This document shows, piece after piece, positions 56,882 to 64,000 of a stretch of DNA of 64,000 bases (positions are counted from its first letter, which is position 1; the number at the start of each line of letters is the position of its first letter). The translations under genes were made by a program, and so were the position numbers. Source of the stretch: Deltaproteobacteria bacterium. Its GTDB lineage: Bacteria; Myxococcota_A; UBA9160; PR03. A model generated the notes under the pieces. It was not told the DNA's origin. It ran no database searches and saw nothing but the letters and a program-made list of their open reading frames with translations. Location of the stretch: the NCBI GenBank assembly GCA_035063765.1, contig JAPSFT010000006.1:186001-250000 (forward strand), written 5' to 3'.

Positions 56882-59431
56882 TTGCGGCGTCTCCTCCTGC
56901 TCTACCTGCTCTCCGGCCTCGGCGCGGTGGCGGTCGAGACGATCTGGATGCGCTGGCTCGGTCTCCTGCTCGGCGCGACGGCGCCGGCCGCCTCGGCGAC
57001 GCTGGTCGCGTTCTTCGCCGGGCACGCGCTCGGAGCCGGGTGGGCAGCGCGCCGGGCGCCCGGCTGGCGCGTTCCGCTCGCGGTGTATGGCCGGCTCGAG
57101 CTCTCGGCAGCGCTGGCGGCAGCGGGCGTCCCGCTGCTCCTGCGGCTCGGCGAGCTCGCGCTCGCGCCGGCCTACGACGCGCTGCGCACGGCGCCCGCGG
57201 CGCTCACGGCCGCGCGCTTCGCGGTGGCGCTCGCCGCCACGCTGCCCGCCGCGTCCTGCTTCGGCGCCACCTTCCCGGCGATCGGTGCTGCCGCGGCTCC
57301 GGCCCTGTCCCGCCTCGGGGCGCGCGCGACGGCGCTCTACGCGGGCAACACGCTCGGGGCCGCCGCCGGCACCGCGCTGGCGGCCTTCTGGCTGCCGGGC
57401 GCGATCGGGGTCCGCGCCACCTATGCCCTGGCGATCACGGCGCTGCTCGCCGCGGGCGGCGGCGCGCTCGCGATGGCGCGCCGCGCGGGCGCCGGCCGGG
57501 GCGGCGCGAGCGAGGTCGAGGCGGCGCCGCGCAAGCGGCAGCGCCGGGCCGCGACCGCGAGCGGGCCCGGCGGCGCCCTCGCGCCGGGCGCCGCGCTCGC
57601 GCTCGCGCTGCTCTCGGGCCTGGCTCCCTTCGCCGCGCAGGTGCTGCTCGTGCAGGCCTTCGCGCAGGTCCTGAACCAGTCGAGCTTCGCCTTCGGCGCC
57701 GTGCTCGTCGCCGTGCTGCTCGCGATCACCCTGGCCAGCGCGGCCGCCGCCTGGCTGGCGCGGCGGACCGGGGGGGAGGTGCGCGCCGCGCTCGGCGCGG
57801 CGCTCGCCCTGGCCGCGCTCGCGACCGCCGCCTTCCCCGCCTGGCTCGCACGGGCGACCGGCGGGCTCGGCTACGTCGGCGCCGGCGCGCCGGGGCTCCC
57901 GTACCTGGCCGCCGCGCTCGCCACCGTCGCGGCCAGCGCCGGGCCGCTCCTGCTGGCCGGCTCCGCGGTGTACCCGCTGCTGCTCGTCGAGGCCGCCCGC
58001 GGCGCGCCGGCCGGCACCGCGCCCGGCACGCTCCTCGGCCGCCTCGCTGCCGCCAATACGCTCGGCGCCATCGCCGGCGCCCTCCTGGCGCCCTGGGTGC
58101 TCCTGCCCGCGCTCGGGCCCTGGCTCGCCTTCCTGCCGATCGCCGCGGCCTGGGCGCTGGCAGCCCTCGCGCTTCCCGATCCCGCCCGGGGGCGCTGGGG
58201 CGCGCGGGCCGCCGGCCTCGCAGCGGGCGCGCTCGCCGTCGCCGGGCTCGCCTCGCCGGCGGCCGTGCCGCTCACCGCGACGGCGCCGGGCGAGCGCGTG
58301 CGCGCGGCCGAGACCGGTGCGGCCGGGGTCGTCGCCGTGATCGAGCGGGACGGCGAGCGGCTGATCCGGGTCGACGGCCACTACGCCCTCGGCGGCACCG
58401 CCGAGCGCGTCCACCACGAGCGGCAGGCGCATCTCGCGCTGCTCCTGGCGCCCGGCGCACGCAGCGTGGCACACGCCGGCTCGGCCACCGGGATCAGCGC
58501 GGGGGCGGCGCTCGCGCACCCGATCGGCTCGCTGGCGCTGGTCGAGCGGATCCCCGCCGTCGCCCGCACCGGCTCACGCTGGTTCGCGGACGCGAATCGC
58601 GGCGTCTACACCGATCCGCGAACCACCGTCGTGCTCGACGACGCCCGCAACTTCCTGCGCAACACCCAGGAGCGTTTCGACGTCGTGATCGGCGACCTGT
58701 TCGTACCCTGGCACGCAGGGGCCGGTGCGCTCTATGCCCGCGAGCACTTCGGCGCGGTGCGCGCACGGCTCGGCCCGCAGGGCGTGTTCTGCCAGTGGCT
58801 CCCGCTCTACCAGCTCTCGCTCCCCGAGCTGCAGACGATCGCCGCGACCTTCCTCGACGCGTTCCCGGCCAGCGCGGTCTTCCGCGGCGACTTCTTCGGG
58901 AGCTTCCCGATCGTCGCGCTGGTCGGCTTCGCCGGAGCGCCGCCCGACCCGGCGGCGGTGTCGGCCGCTGCCGCCGCCCTCGGCCGGCGCGGCGAGCGCG
59001 ACCGCTGGATCGCCGACCCGCTCGGCCCCTGGGCGCTCTACGTGGGTCCCCTCGCCGCGCTCGCCCCCGTTCTCGCCGGCGTGCCGCGCAACAGCGACGA
59101 CCGCCCCGTGCTCGAGGCGCTCGCCACGCGCGGCCACGCGGGGGGCCGGCGCGGCAAGGTCGACCCGCTCGTCGGGCTCGCCTGGGTCCGCTTCGCGGAG
59201 TCGCTGCGCGCCGCGGCGGCTGCGGGCGATCCCCTCTGGCCGGCGCTGCCGGTCGACGCCGCGCGCGCCGGAGCCGGCGGCGCCTTCCTCCAGCGCGCCG
59301 GCGCCCTCTACGTCGCGGGCCGGACCGACGCCGCTGCCGCCGCCTTCGCCGCTGCCGCCGCCGCACTCCCGCCCCGGCTCGTCAGCGACGCCGCGGCCGA
59401 CGCGAGCGCTGCCGAGCTGTGGCAGCGATGA
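56882..59431 (+). CDS. Fused MFS-type membrane / spermidine synthase-like protein
   Basis: An 849-residue protein from TTG 56882. Residues about 1-480 are 12-14 hydrophobic helices; the rest resembles the spermidine synthase fold, with RVDGHYALGGT, VAHAGSATGISAGAAL in the place of the glycine-rich cofactor loop, and DDARNFLRNTQERFDVVIGD. The loop differs from the usual GLGTG, so cofactor binding is uncertain. This fusion family is common in Deltaproteobacteria and often carries C-terminal TPR-like helices, here the Ala-rich last 60 residues. Function unknown. Confidence 0.83.
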   Translation: MRRLLLLYLLSGLGAVAVETIWMRWLGLLLGATAPAASATLVAFFAGHALGAGWAARRAPGWRVPLAVYGRLELSAALAAAGVPLLLRLGELALAPAYDALRTAPAALTAARFAVALAATLPAASCFGATFPAIGAAAAPALSRLGARATALYAGNTLGAAAGTALAAFWLPGAIGVRATYALAITALLAAGGGALAMARRAGAGRGGASEVEAAPRKRQRRAATASGPGGALAPGAALALALLSGLAPFAAQVLLVQAFAQVLNQSSFAFGAVLVAVLLAITLASAAAAWLARRTGGEVRAALGAALALAALATAAFPAWLARATGGLGYVGAGAPGLPYLAAALATVAASAGPLLLAGSAVYPLLLVEAARGAPAGTAPGTLLGRLAAANTLGAIAGALLAPWVLLPALGPWLAFLPIAAAWALAALALPDPARGRWGARAAGLAAGALAVAGLASPAAVPLTATAPGERVRAAETGAAGVVAVIERDGERLIRVDGHYALGGTAERVHHERQAHLALLLAPGARSVAHAGSATGISAGAALAHPIGSLALVERIPAVARTGSRWFADANRGVYTDPRTTVVLDDARNFLRNTQERFDVVIGDLFVPWHAGAGALYAREHFGAVRARLGPQGVFCQWLPLYQLSLPELQTIAATFLDAFPASAVFRGDFFGSFPIVALVGFAGAPPDPAAVSAAAAALGRRGERDRWIADPLGPWALYVGPLAALAPVLAGVPRNSDDRPVLEALATRGHAGGRRGKVDPLVGLAWVRFAESLRAAAAAGDPLWPALPVDAARAGAGGAFLQRAGALYVAGRTDAAAAAFAAAAAALPPRLVSDAAADASAAELWQR

Positions 59432-59482
59432 GCGAGGCAGCATGTGGAGGGACCTCGTCCTTCATGGCGGCCGGCCTCCCCG

Positions 59483-60010
59483 TCATGCGGAATACGACAA
59501 CCGGCCGTCCTCCAGACGTGCTGCGGAGGTGTAGGGGTGGGACTCGGTCCGCTTCCCGCCGAGGATGTGTCGAACGCCAACGCCGCGCGCCTTCAGGGCG
59601 TCGGCGATCAGCGAGCGATGGCAGCGCCACCAGACCGCCTCCGCGCACAGGACGGCGGTCCGCCGGCGGCCGGCCAGCTCGAGCAGGCGCGCGAGGCCCG
59701 CGCGGAAGGCGTCGGTCTCCATGTAGTCCGCATAGCCCCGGAACGACTCGTTGCGCCAGGCGGTGTTGTGCGAGTCCGGGCGCGGGCGCCTCCGGCCGCC
59801 GAGCTCCGGCAGCGGCAGATACTCCACTGCGATCTCCGCGAGGGCGCCGCGGAGCGCTTCGCCCGCGAAGTGCGGGTGCTTGCGCGAGGCCGCATATCGC
59901 CGCACGTCGGCGATCGCCTCGATCCCGTTGGCGCGGAGCAGCTCGAGGAACTCGTCGAGGGTCCGGGACGAGTGCCCGAGGGTCCAGACCGTGAGCTCGC
60001 CTTCGTCCAT
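59483..60010 (-). CDS. DUF488 domain protein
   Basis: A 175-residue protein with the DUF488 pattern: VWTLGHSSRTLDEFLELL, IADVRRYAASRKHPHF, YLPLPELGGRR and the cysteine motif LCAEAVWWRCHRSLIADAL. The family is widespread but has no proven function. The conserved CxE ... CHR residues suggest a catalytic or metal site. It converges on the MFS/spermidine-synthase fusion. Start ATG at 60010. Confidence 0.88.
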   Translation of the reverse strand: MDEGELTVWTLGHSSRTLDEFLELLRANGIEAIADVRRYAASRKHPHFAGEALRGALAEIAVEYLPLPELGGRRRPRPDSHNTAWRNESFRGYADYMETDAFRAGLARLLELAGRRRTAVLCAEAVWWRCHRSLIADALKARGVGVRHILGGKRTESHPYTSAARLEDGRLSYSA

Positions 60011-60074
60011 CAGGGCAGCCGCCGAACCCGGTTCTAGCGCTTCCCCGCCGGCCGGCCATCGAGGCCCGGCCCGC

Positions 60075-61706
60075 TCAGCCCTTGCCGCCGTAGATGCGCC
60101 CCTCGCGGCCGGCCCATTCCTTCTCGCGCAGCCGGAACTTCTGGATCTTGCCGGTCGAGGTCTTGGGCAGATCCCCGAACTCGACGGCCTTCGGGCACTT
60201 GAAGTGCGCGAGGCGCTCGCGGCAGAAGGCGGCGATCTCCTCCGCGCTGGCGCTCGCGCCGGGACGCAGCGTGACGAAGGCCTTCGGCACCTCGCCCCAC
60301 TTCTCGTGCGGCATCGCGACGACCGCGCACTCGAGCACCGCCGGGTGCTTCACGATCGTGTGCTCGACCTCGATCGTCGAGATGTTCTCGCCGCCCGAGA
60401 TGATGATGTCCTTCTTGCGGTCGCGCAGCTCGACGTACCCGTCGGGGTGGACGACGCCGATGTCGCCCGAGTGGAACCAGCCGCCGGCGAAGGCCCTCTC
60501 GGTCGCCTCCGGATCGCGGTAGTAGCCCTTCATCACGTTGTTCCCGCGCATCACCACCTCGCCGAGCGTGGCGGCGTCGGCGGGGACGTCCTGCATCTGC
60601 TCGTCGACGACCCGGAGGTGCGTCGCCACGTGATACGGCACGCCCTGCCGGGACATCACGCGCGCCTTCGCCTCGACGTCGAGCCCCTCCCAGGCGGGCT
60701 GGATCTGGCAGTAGACGTGGGGGCCGTAGGTCTCGGTGAGGCCGTAGAGGTGGATCACGCGGACGCCGAGCGCCTCCATGCGGGCGAGAAGGGTCGGCGA
60801 GGGCGGCGCGCCGCCCGTCGCGACGCGGACCGGCGGGTCGAAGCGCACGCCCTTGGCATCGGGGTGCTCGGCGAGCATCAGCAGGACGGTCGGCGCGCCG
60901 TTGAAGTGGGTGACGCCGTGCGCGCGGATCCGGCGCAGCACCTCGGGCGGGTCGACCCGGCGCAGCATCACGTGGGTGCCGCCCGCCGCCGTCACCGCCC
61001 AGGGGAAGCACCAGCCGTTGCAGTGGAAGAGCGGCAGCGTCCACAGGTACACCGAGTCGCGGTCGAGGCCGTGGACGATGATCTCGCCGAGCGCGTTCAG
61101 GTAGGCGCCGCGGTGCGTGTAGAGGACGCCCTTCGGGCGGCCGGTGGTGCCCGAGGTGTAGTTGATCGAGGTGACGCGGTCCTCGTCGTCGAGGTCGTTG
61201 CGGAGCGGGACGGGCTCGGCGCCGGCGGCGAACTCCTCCCAGGTGGGGCCGTCCAGCGGCCTGCCGGTGACCCCGGCCACGGGGTCCTCGAGGTTGACGA
61301 GCGTGGGGCGCGTGGCGAGCGGCTGCGGGATCCCCGCCACCGCCGGAGCCAGCTCCGGGTCGACGATCACGACCTTCGCGCCCGAGTGCTCGAGGATGTA
61401 GCCGACCTCCTCGGCCTGGAGGCGCGTGTTGATCGCGACCAGCGCTGCGTGGAGCTGGAGCACGGCGAAGTGCGCGGCCAGGAGCTCCGGCACGTTCGGC
61501 GCGAGGAAGGCGACGCGATCCCCGGGCTCGACCCCTGCGCGGCGCAGCGCACCGGCCATGCGCGCGATCTCGGCGCCGAACTCCGCCCAGGTCCAGCGCC
61601 GCTCGCCGTAGGCGACGGCGAGCTTCTCCGGGAAGACGCGGACGGTGCGCTCGAGGAGGGTCAGGGGCGTCAGCGGGTCGCGGTTGGGAGCAGGCACGCC
61701 GGGCAT
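60075..61706 (-). CDS. Acyl-CoA synthetase (AMP-forming fatty-acid CoA ligase)
   Basis: From ATG 61706 the product is 543 residues. The adenylation motifs are complete: YTSGTTGRPKGVLYTHRG, YGLTETYGP, WFHSGDIGVVHPDGYVELRD, RKKDIIISGGENIS and the C-terminal catalytic lysine in KTSTGKIQKFRLRE. FLAPNVPELLAAHFAVLQ and LPLFHCNGWCFPW place it among medium/long-chain fatty acyl-CoA ligases. It activates carboxylic acids for beta-oxidation or lipid synthesis and fits the acyl-CoA genes elsewhere in the window. Chain-length preference is unknown. Confidence 0.9.
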   Translation of the reverse strand: MPGVPAPNRDPLTPLTLLERTVRVFPEKLAVAYGERRWTWAEFGAEIARMAGALRRAGVEPGDRVAFLAPNVPELLAAHFAVLQLHAALVAINTRLQAEEVGYILEHSGAKVVIVDPELAPAVAGIPQPLATRPTLVNLEDPVAGVTGRPLDGPTWEEFAAGAEPVPLRNDLDDEDRVTSINYTSGTTGRPKGVLYTHRGAYLNALGEIIVHGLDRDSVYLWTLPLFHCNGWCFPWAVTAAGGTHVMLRRVDPPEVLRRIRAHGVTHFNGAPTVLLMLAEHPDAKGVRFDPPVRVATGGAPPSPTLLARMEALGVRVIHLYGLTETYGPHVYCQIQPAWEGLDVEAKARVMSRQGVPYHVATHLRVVDEQMQDVPADAATLGEVVMRGNNVMKGYYRDPEATERAFAGGWFHSGDIGVVHPDGYVELRDRKKDIIISGGENISTIEVEHTIVKHPAVLECAVVAMPHEKWGEVPKAFVTLRPGASASAEEIAAFCRERLAHFKCPKAVEFGDLPKTSTGKIQKFRLREKEWAGREGRIYGGKG

Positions 61707-62212
61707 GGGCGGCAAGTATACGCCGGGGGCTGGTTGCCAGCGCGGGAGCGGCCGATGGGCTCCGCTCGGCTCCGCCTCGCTGCGCGGTGCAGGAACCCCG
61801 GGAGCAGATCCGGGGTCCGTGGACCTCGGATCCCACAGCGGCTACGGCTCCGCGCTCCCGGGGTCGGTGGCGCTGGGACGTCGTGTCCCGAGCAAATCAC
61901 CGAGACTGCATCAGCGATTCGGTACGGCGATCAGGACGCCGCCACCTCACTCGCCGTAGTGTCATGACGTTTTCCCACCGAATCACCTCCTCGTCTCGGC
62001 GTGGGACACACCCAGCAGAGCCCAGACTCTGCATCGGGTCCCGCGGTGCTGGCAGTCGCCGCGCCCGCCGCCGCGGGGCGCCCCGCACGACCGACCCCAT
62101 GTCGGCCGGGACGGAACTCGGGAGTGAGTGAGACCCCCTGTCGGGCCCCACGGTACCACGCTCTTCGCCCCCCGGCCCGATCCCGCAACCAGCGGCTAGA
62201 CTGCGCCGCGCC
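61707..62212. other. Long intergenic region upstream of purU, with possible RNA structure
   Basis: A 506-base gap between divergent genes with no credible protein gene. Two features stand out. GGGAC/GTCCC around GTCGT forms a small hairpin (61875-61889). A nested structure follows, with outer GGGAC/GTCCC (62003-62007 and 62038-62042) and inner GCAGAG/CTCTGC (62015-62020 and 62027-62032). The latter could be a leader element of purU. It matches no riboswitch I recognise, including the glycine and tetrahydrofolate types. Confidence 0.3.
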
Positions 62213-63085
62213 ATGCCGGGCCCGCCCCGCGAAGCGATCGCCACCCTGCTCGTCTCGTGCCCGGACCGGCGCGGGATCGTGGCCGCCCTGGCGCAGCTCC
62301 TCTACGGCCACGGCGCCAACATCCTGGACGCCGATCAGCACACCGACCCGGTGGCCGGCATGTTCTTCCAGCGCATCCGCTTCGACCTCGCGCAGATCCA
62401 CACCGACCGCACCGCGCTCGAGACGGCGATCCGGGAGGCGGCGGAACGCTTCACGATGCGCTGGCGGCTCGCCCTCGCCGAGCGCCCGAAGCGGATGGCG
62501 TTGTTCGTCTCCCGCTACGACCACTGCCTCTACGACCTGCTGCTGCGCCAGCGCGGCGGCGAGCTCGCCTGCGAGATCCCCCTGATCGTGAGCAACCACC
62601 CGGATCTGGAGCCGGTGGCGAAGCAGTTCGGGATCCCCTTCGAGGTGTACCCGATCACGGCCGGGACCAAGCGCGCCCAGGAGCAGCGCGAGATCGCGCG
62701 CATCGAGGCGCTCGGGATCGATCTGATCGTCCTCGCTCGCTACATGCAGGTGCTCTCGCCCGAGTTCATCGCGGCCTACCCCGCGCGCATCATCAACATC
62801 CACCACTCCTTCCTGCCCGCCTTCATGGGCGGCAAGCCCTACCACCAGGCGCACGAGCGCGGCGTCAAGCTGATCGGTGCGACCGCACACTACGCCACCT
62901 CGGATCTCGACGAGGGGCCGATCATCGACCAGGACGTGGCGCGCTGCTCGCACCGCGACTCGGTCTCCGACCTGATCCGCAAGGGCCGCGATCTGGAGAA
63001 GCTGGTGCTGGCGCGTGCCGTCCGCGGGCACCTCGAGGACCGCATCCTGGTGTACGGCAACAAGACGGTCGTCTTCGACGGATGA
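62213..63085 (+). CDS. purU: Formyltetrahydrofolate deformylase
   Basis: A 290-residue enzyme from ATG 62213. The N-terminal ACT domain (ATLLVSCPDRRGIVAALAQL) precedes a formyltransferase-like catalytic domain with VLARYMQVLSPEFIAAYPAR, INIHHSFLPAFMGGKPYHQA and the ATAHYATSDLDEGPII motif holding the catalytic Asn/His/Asp set. It hydrolyses 10-formyltetrahydrofolate to formate and tetrahydrofolate. Its stop overlaps (ATGA) the start of the next gene, so the two are translationally coupled. Confidence 0.95.
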   Translation: MPGPPREAIATLLVSCPDRRGIVAALAQLLYGHGANILDADQHTDPVAGMFFQRIRFDLAQIHTDRTALETAIREAAERFTMRWRLALAERPKRMALFVSRYDHCLYDLLLRQRGGELACEIPLIVSNHPDLEPVAKQFGIPFEVYPITAGTKRAQEQREIARIEALGIDLIVLARYMQVLSPEFIAAYPARIINIHHSFLPAFMGGKPYHQAHERGVKLIGATAHYATSDLDEGPIIDQDVARCSHRDSVSDLIRKGRDLEKLVLARAVRGHLEDRILVYGNKTVVFDG

Positions 63086-64000
63086 CGGCCCGGCTCCTGA
63101 TCCTCGGCTTCGGCCTCCTCGCGCTGGTCGCGAGCGTCTTCTCGGTCTGGGCGACCTGGCGCTTCCAGGACCTCGCGAAGGACGTGGCGTGGCTCGAGGA
63201 CCGGCGCTTCGAGACGCTGACGCTGGTGACGGTCGGGACGGGCAGCGCCTACGAGAACCCGCGGCGGCTCGGGCCGGTCACCGCGGTGGGCCTCGCGACG
63301 CGCATCGCGCTGGTCGACGCCGGGCGCGGGGTGTCGGAGGCCTTGCGCCGCTGCGCGATCCGCACCTCCCAGCCCGACACGCTCTACCTGACGAGCCTGC
63401 TGCCCGAGAACACCCTGGGCGTCGACGACCTGCTGCTGACCGGCTGGCTGTCGGCGCGGAGCACGCCGCTGCGGCTGGTGGGCCCGCCCGGGACGCAGGC
63501 CCTGGCCGACGCCGTGCGCGCCGCCCAGGGACCGGCGATCGAGGCGCTCGCCCGCGAGGTCGGGCTGCCGGCCGCCGGCGCAGCGCTCGAGGTCGTCGAG
63601 GCGACGGCGGGCTGGAGCGAGACGCGCGAGGACGGCGTCGTGGTGCGGGCCGGCGACGCCGGCGCGCGGCCGCTCCCGAGCCTCGCCTGGCGCTTCGAGC
63701 GCCCGGCCGAGGGCCCGGCGGCCGCGCTCGCGCTGGTGGTGACCGGCGCGGGGCCGGAGCCGGAGGCGGTCGCGGATTTCGCCCGCGGAGCCGGGCTCCT
63801 TGCCACCGAGGGCTTCTTCCGCGCGCCCGTCGACGCGGTGATCGAGGCCGGCGACCCCGACGCCGAGCGGCTGCGCCGCGAGGCCGCCCTGCACCTCGCG
63901 ACCGCCGACGCCGGCGTGCTCGCCGAGCGGGCCGGCGTGCCGCTGCTCGTGCTGACCCGCCTGCGCCCGCCCCCGATGTTCGACGAGCAGCTCGAGACCT
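63082..64000 (+). CDS. Membrane-anchored RNase Z / MBL-fold-like protein lacking metal ligands (3' end outside window)
   Basis: The gene starts at ATG 63082, overlapping the purU stop, and continues past the window; 306 residues are visible. Residues about 4-24 form one membrane helix. LVTVGTGSAYENPRRLGPVT followed by LVDAGRGVSEALRRCAI is the start of an RNase Z-type metallo-beta-lactamase fold (LGTGSA ... VDxGxG). The metal motif HxHxDH, however, reads LTSLLPEN (63388-63411), and a later LVLTRLRPPP has Arg where the fold has a His ligand. A catalytically dead or repurposed, membrane-tethered fold is inferred. Confidence 0.7.
   Translation, partial: MTARLLILGFGLLALVASVFSVWATWRFQDLAKDVAWLEDRRFETLTLVTVGTGSAYENPRRLGPVTAVGLATRIALVDAGRGVSEALRRCAIRTSQPDTLYLTSLLPENTLGVDDLLLTGWLSARSTPLRLVGPPGTQALADAVRAAQGPAIEALAREVGLPAAGAALEVVEATAGWSETREDGVVVRAGDAGARPLPSLAWRFERPAEGPAAALALVVTGAGPEPEAVADFARGAGLLATEGFFRAPVDAVIEAGDPDAERLRREAALHLATADAGVLAERAGVPLLVLTRLRPPPMFDEQLET

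Noticed and set aside
61968-62000. GAATCACCTCCT, resembling the 3' end of 16S rRNA, and on the other strand a strong GGAGGTGAT before a 22-codon ORF
   Set aside because: The match is too short for an rRNA remnant, the ribosome-site-like sequence is about 16 bases from the ATG, and the peptide is Arg-rich with no features.

Overview
The window is one stretch of a very GC-rich bacterial chromosome (well above 65% G+C by eye, with strong G/C at third codon positions). It is densely coding, with no rRNA, phage, integrase, transposase or CRISPR array. The gene families point to a Gram-negative, Deltaproteobacteria/Myxococcota-like or Binatota-like lineage. The evidence is an MglA/MglB-type polarity GTPase pair, a DUF1329/DUF1302 envelope pair, three PEP-CTERM proteins, KDO cytidylyltransferase (so LPS), LolA-like and MMPL lipid-trafficking proteins and a Porin_5-type porin. 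The exact phylum cannot be fixed from this sequence alone.

Layout. 1-3.4 kb (minus): lipid/acyl-CoA genes (saccharopine-dehydrogenase-like, acyl-CoA dehydrogenase, thiolase) and a tiny zinc-finger-like ORF. 3.5-9.2 kb: an AraC-type regulator divergent from a DUF1329-DUF1302 pair. 9.2-11.2 kb: an AT-rich regulatory island, a PF10118 metal-dependent hydrolase and a TetR regulator. 11.2-13.6 kb: CoA-transferase and MaoC-like hydratase, plus a tiny CxxC/CxxC ORF. 13.6-20.2 kb (minus): a LolA-like protein, an MMPL exporter and an MFS-HEAT transporter; both transporters end in cyclic-nucleotide-binding-like domains. 20.3-25.2 kb (plus): SRP RNA, a palindromic repeat, dnaX-ybaB-recR, mglB-like and mglA, and an alpha/beta hydrolase lacking its nucleophile. 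25.3-29.9 kb (minus): two paralogous PEP-CTERM proteins, a DUF922-like protease, a DUF2961/GH172 protein and a spermidine-synthase-like protein. 29.9-36.0 kb (plus): priA-def-fmt-rsmB-rpe. 36.1-44.1 kb (minus): a complete phosphate cluster phoB-phoR-porin-pstS-pstC-pstA-pstB-phoU. 44.2-52.6 kb: tRNA-Pro, a DUF151 lipoprotein, a small acidic protein, a CPBP protease, greA, tRNA-Asn, an SH3 protein, an LLM oxidoreductase and two ABC exporters. 52.7-64 kb: a PPi-type phosphofructokinase, a third PEP-CTERM protein, a ParA-like ATPase, kdsB, an MFS/spermidine-synthase fusion, DUF488, an acyl-CoA ligase, purU, and the start of a membrane-anchored RNase Z-like protein without metal ligands.

The genes form ordinary blocks: translation and replication housekeeping (dnaX/recR, priA/def/fmt/rsmB), phosphate sensing and uptake, lipid activation and degradation, and envelope lipid transport. 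The less ordinary signals are the two adjacent transporters with cyclic-nucleotide-binding-like tails, genes with no standard start codon where their conserved N-terminus begins (the MMPL gene and fmt), a 28-bp-arm inverted repeat wedged against the dnaX start codon, and catalytic-residue losses in the alpha/beta hydrolase and the MBL-fold protein.
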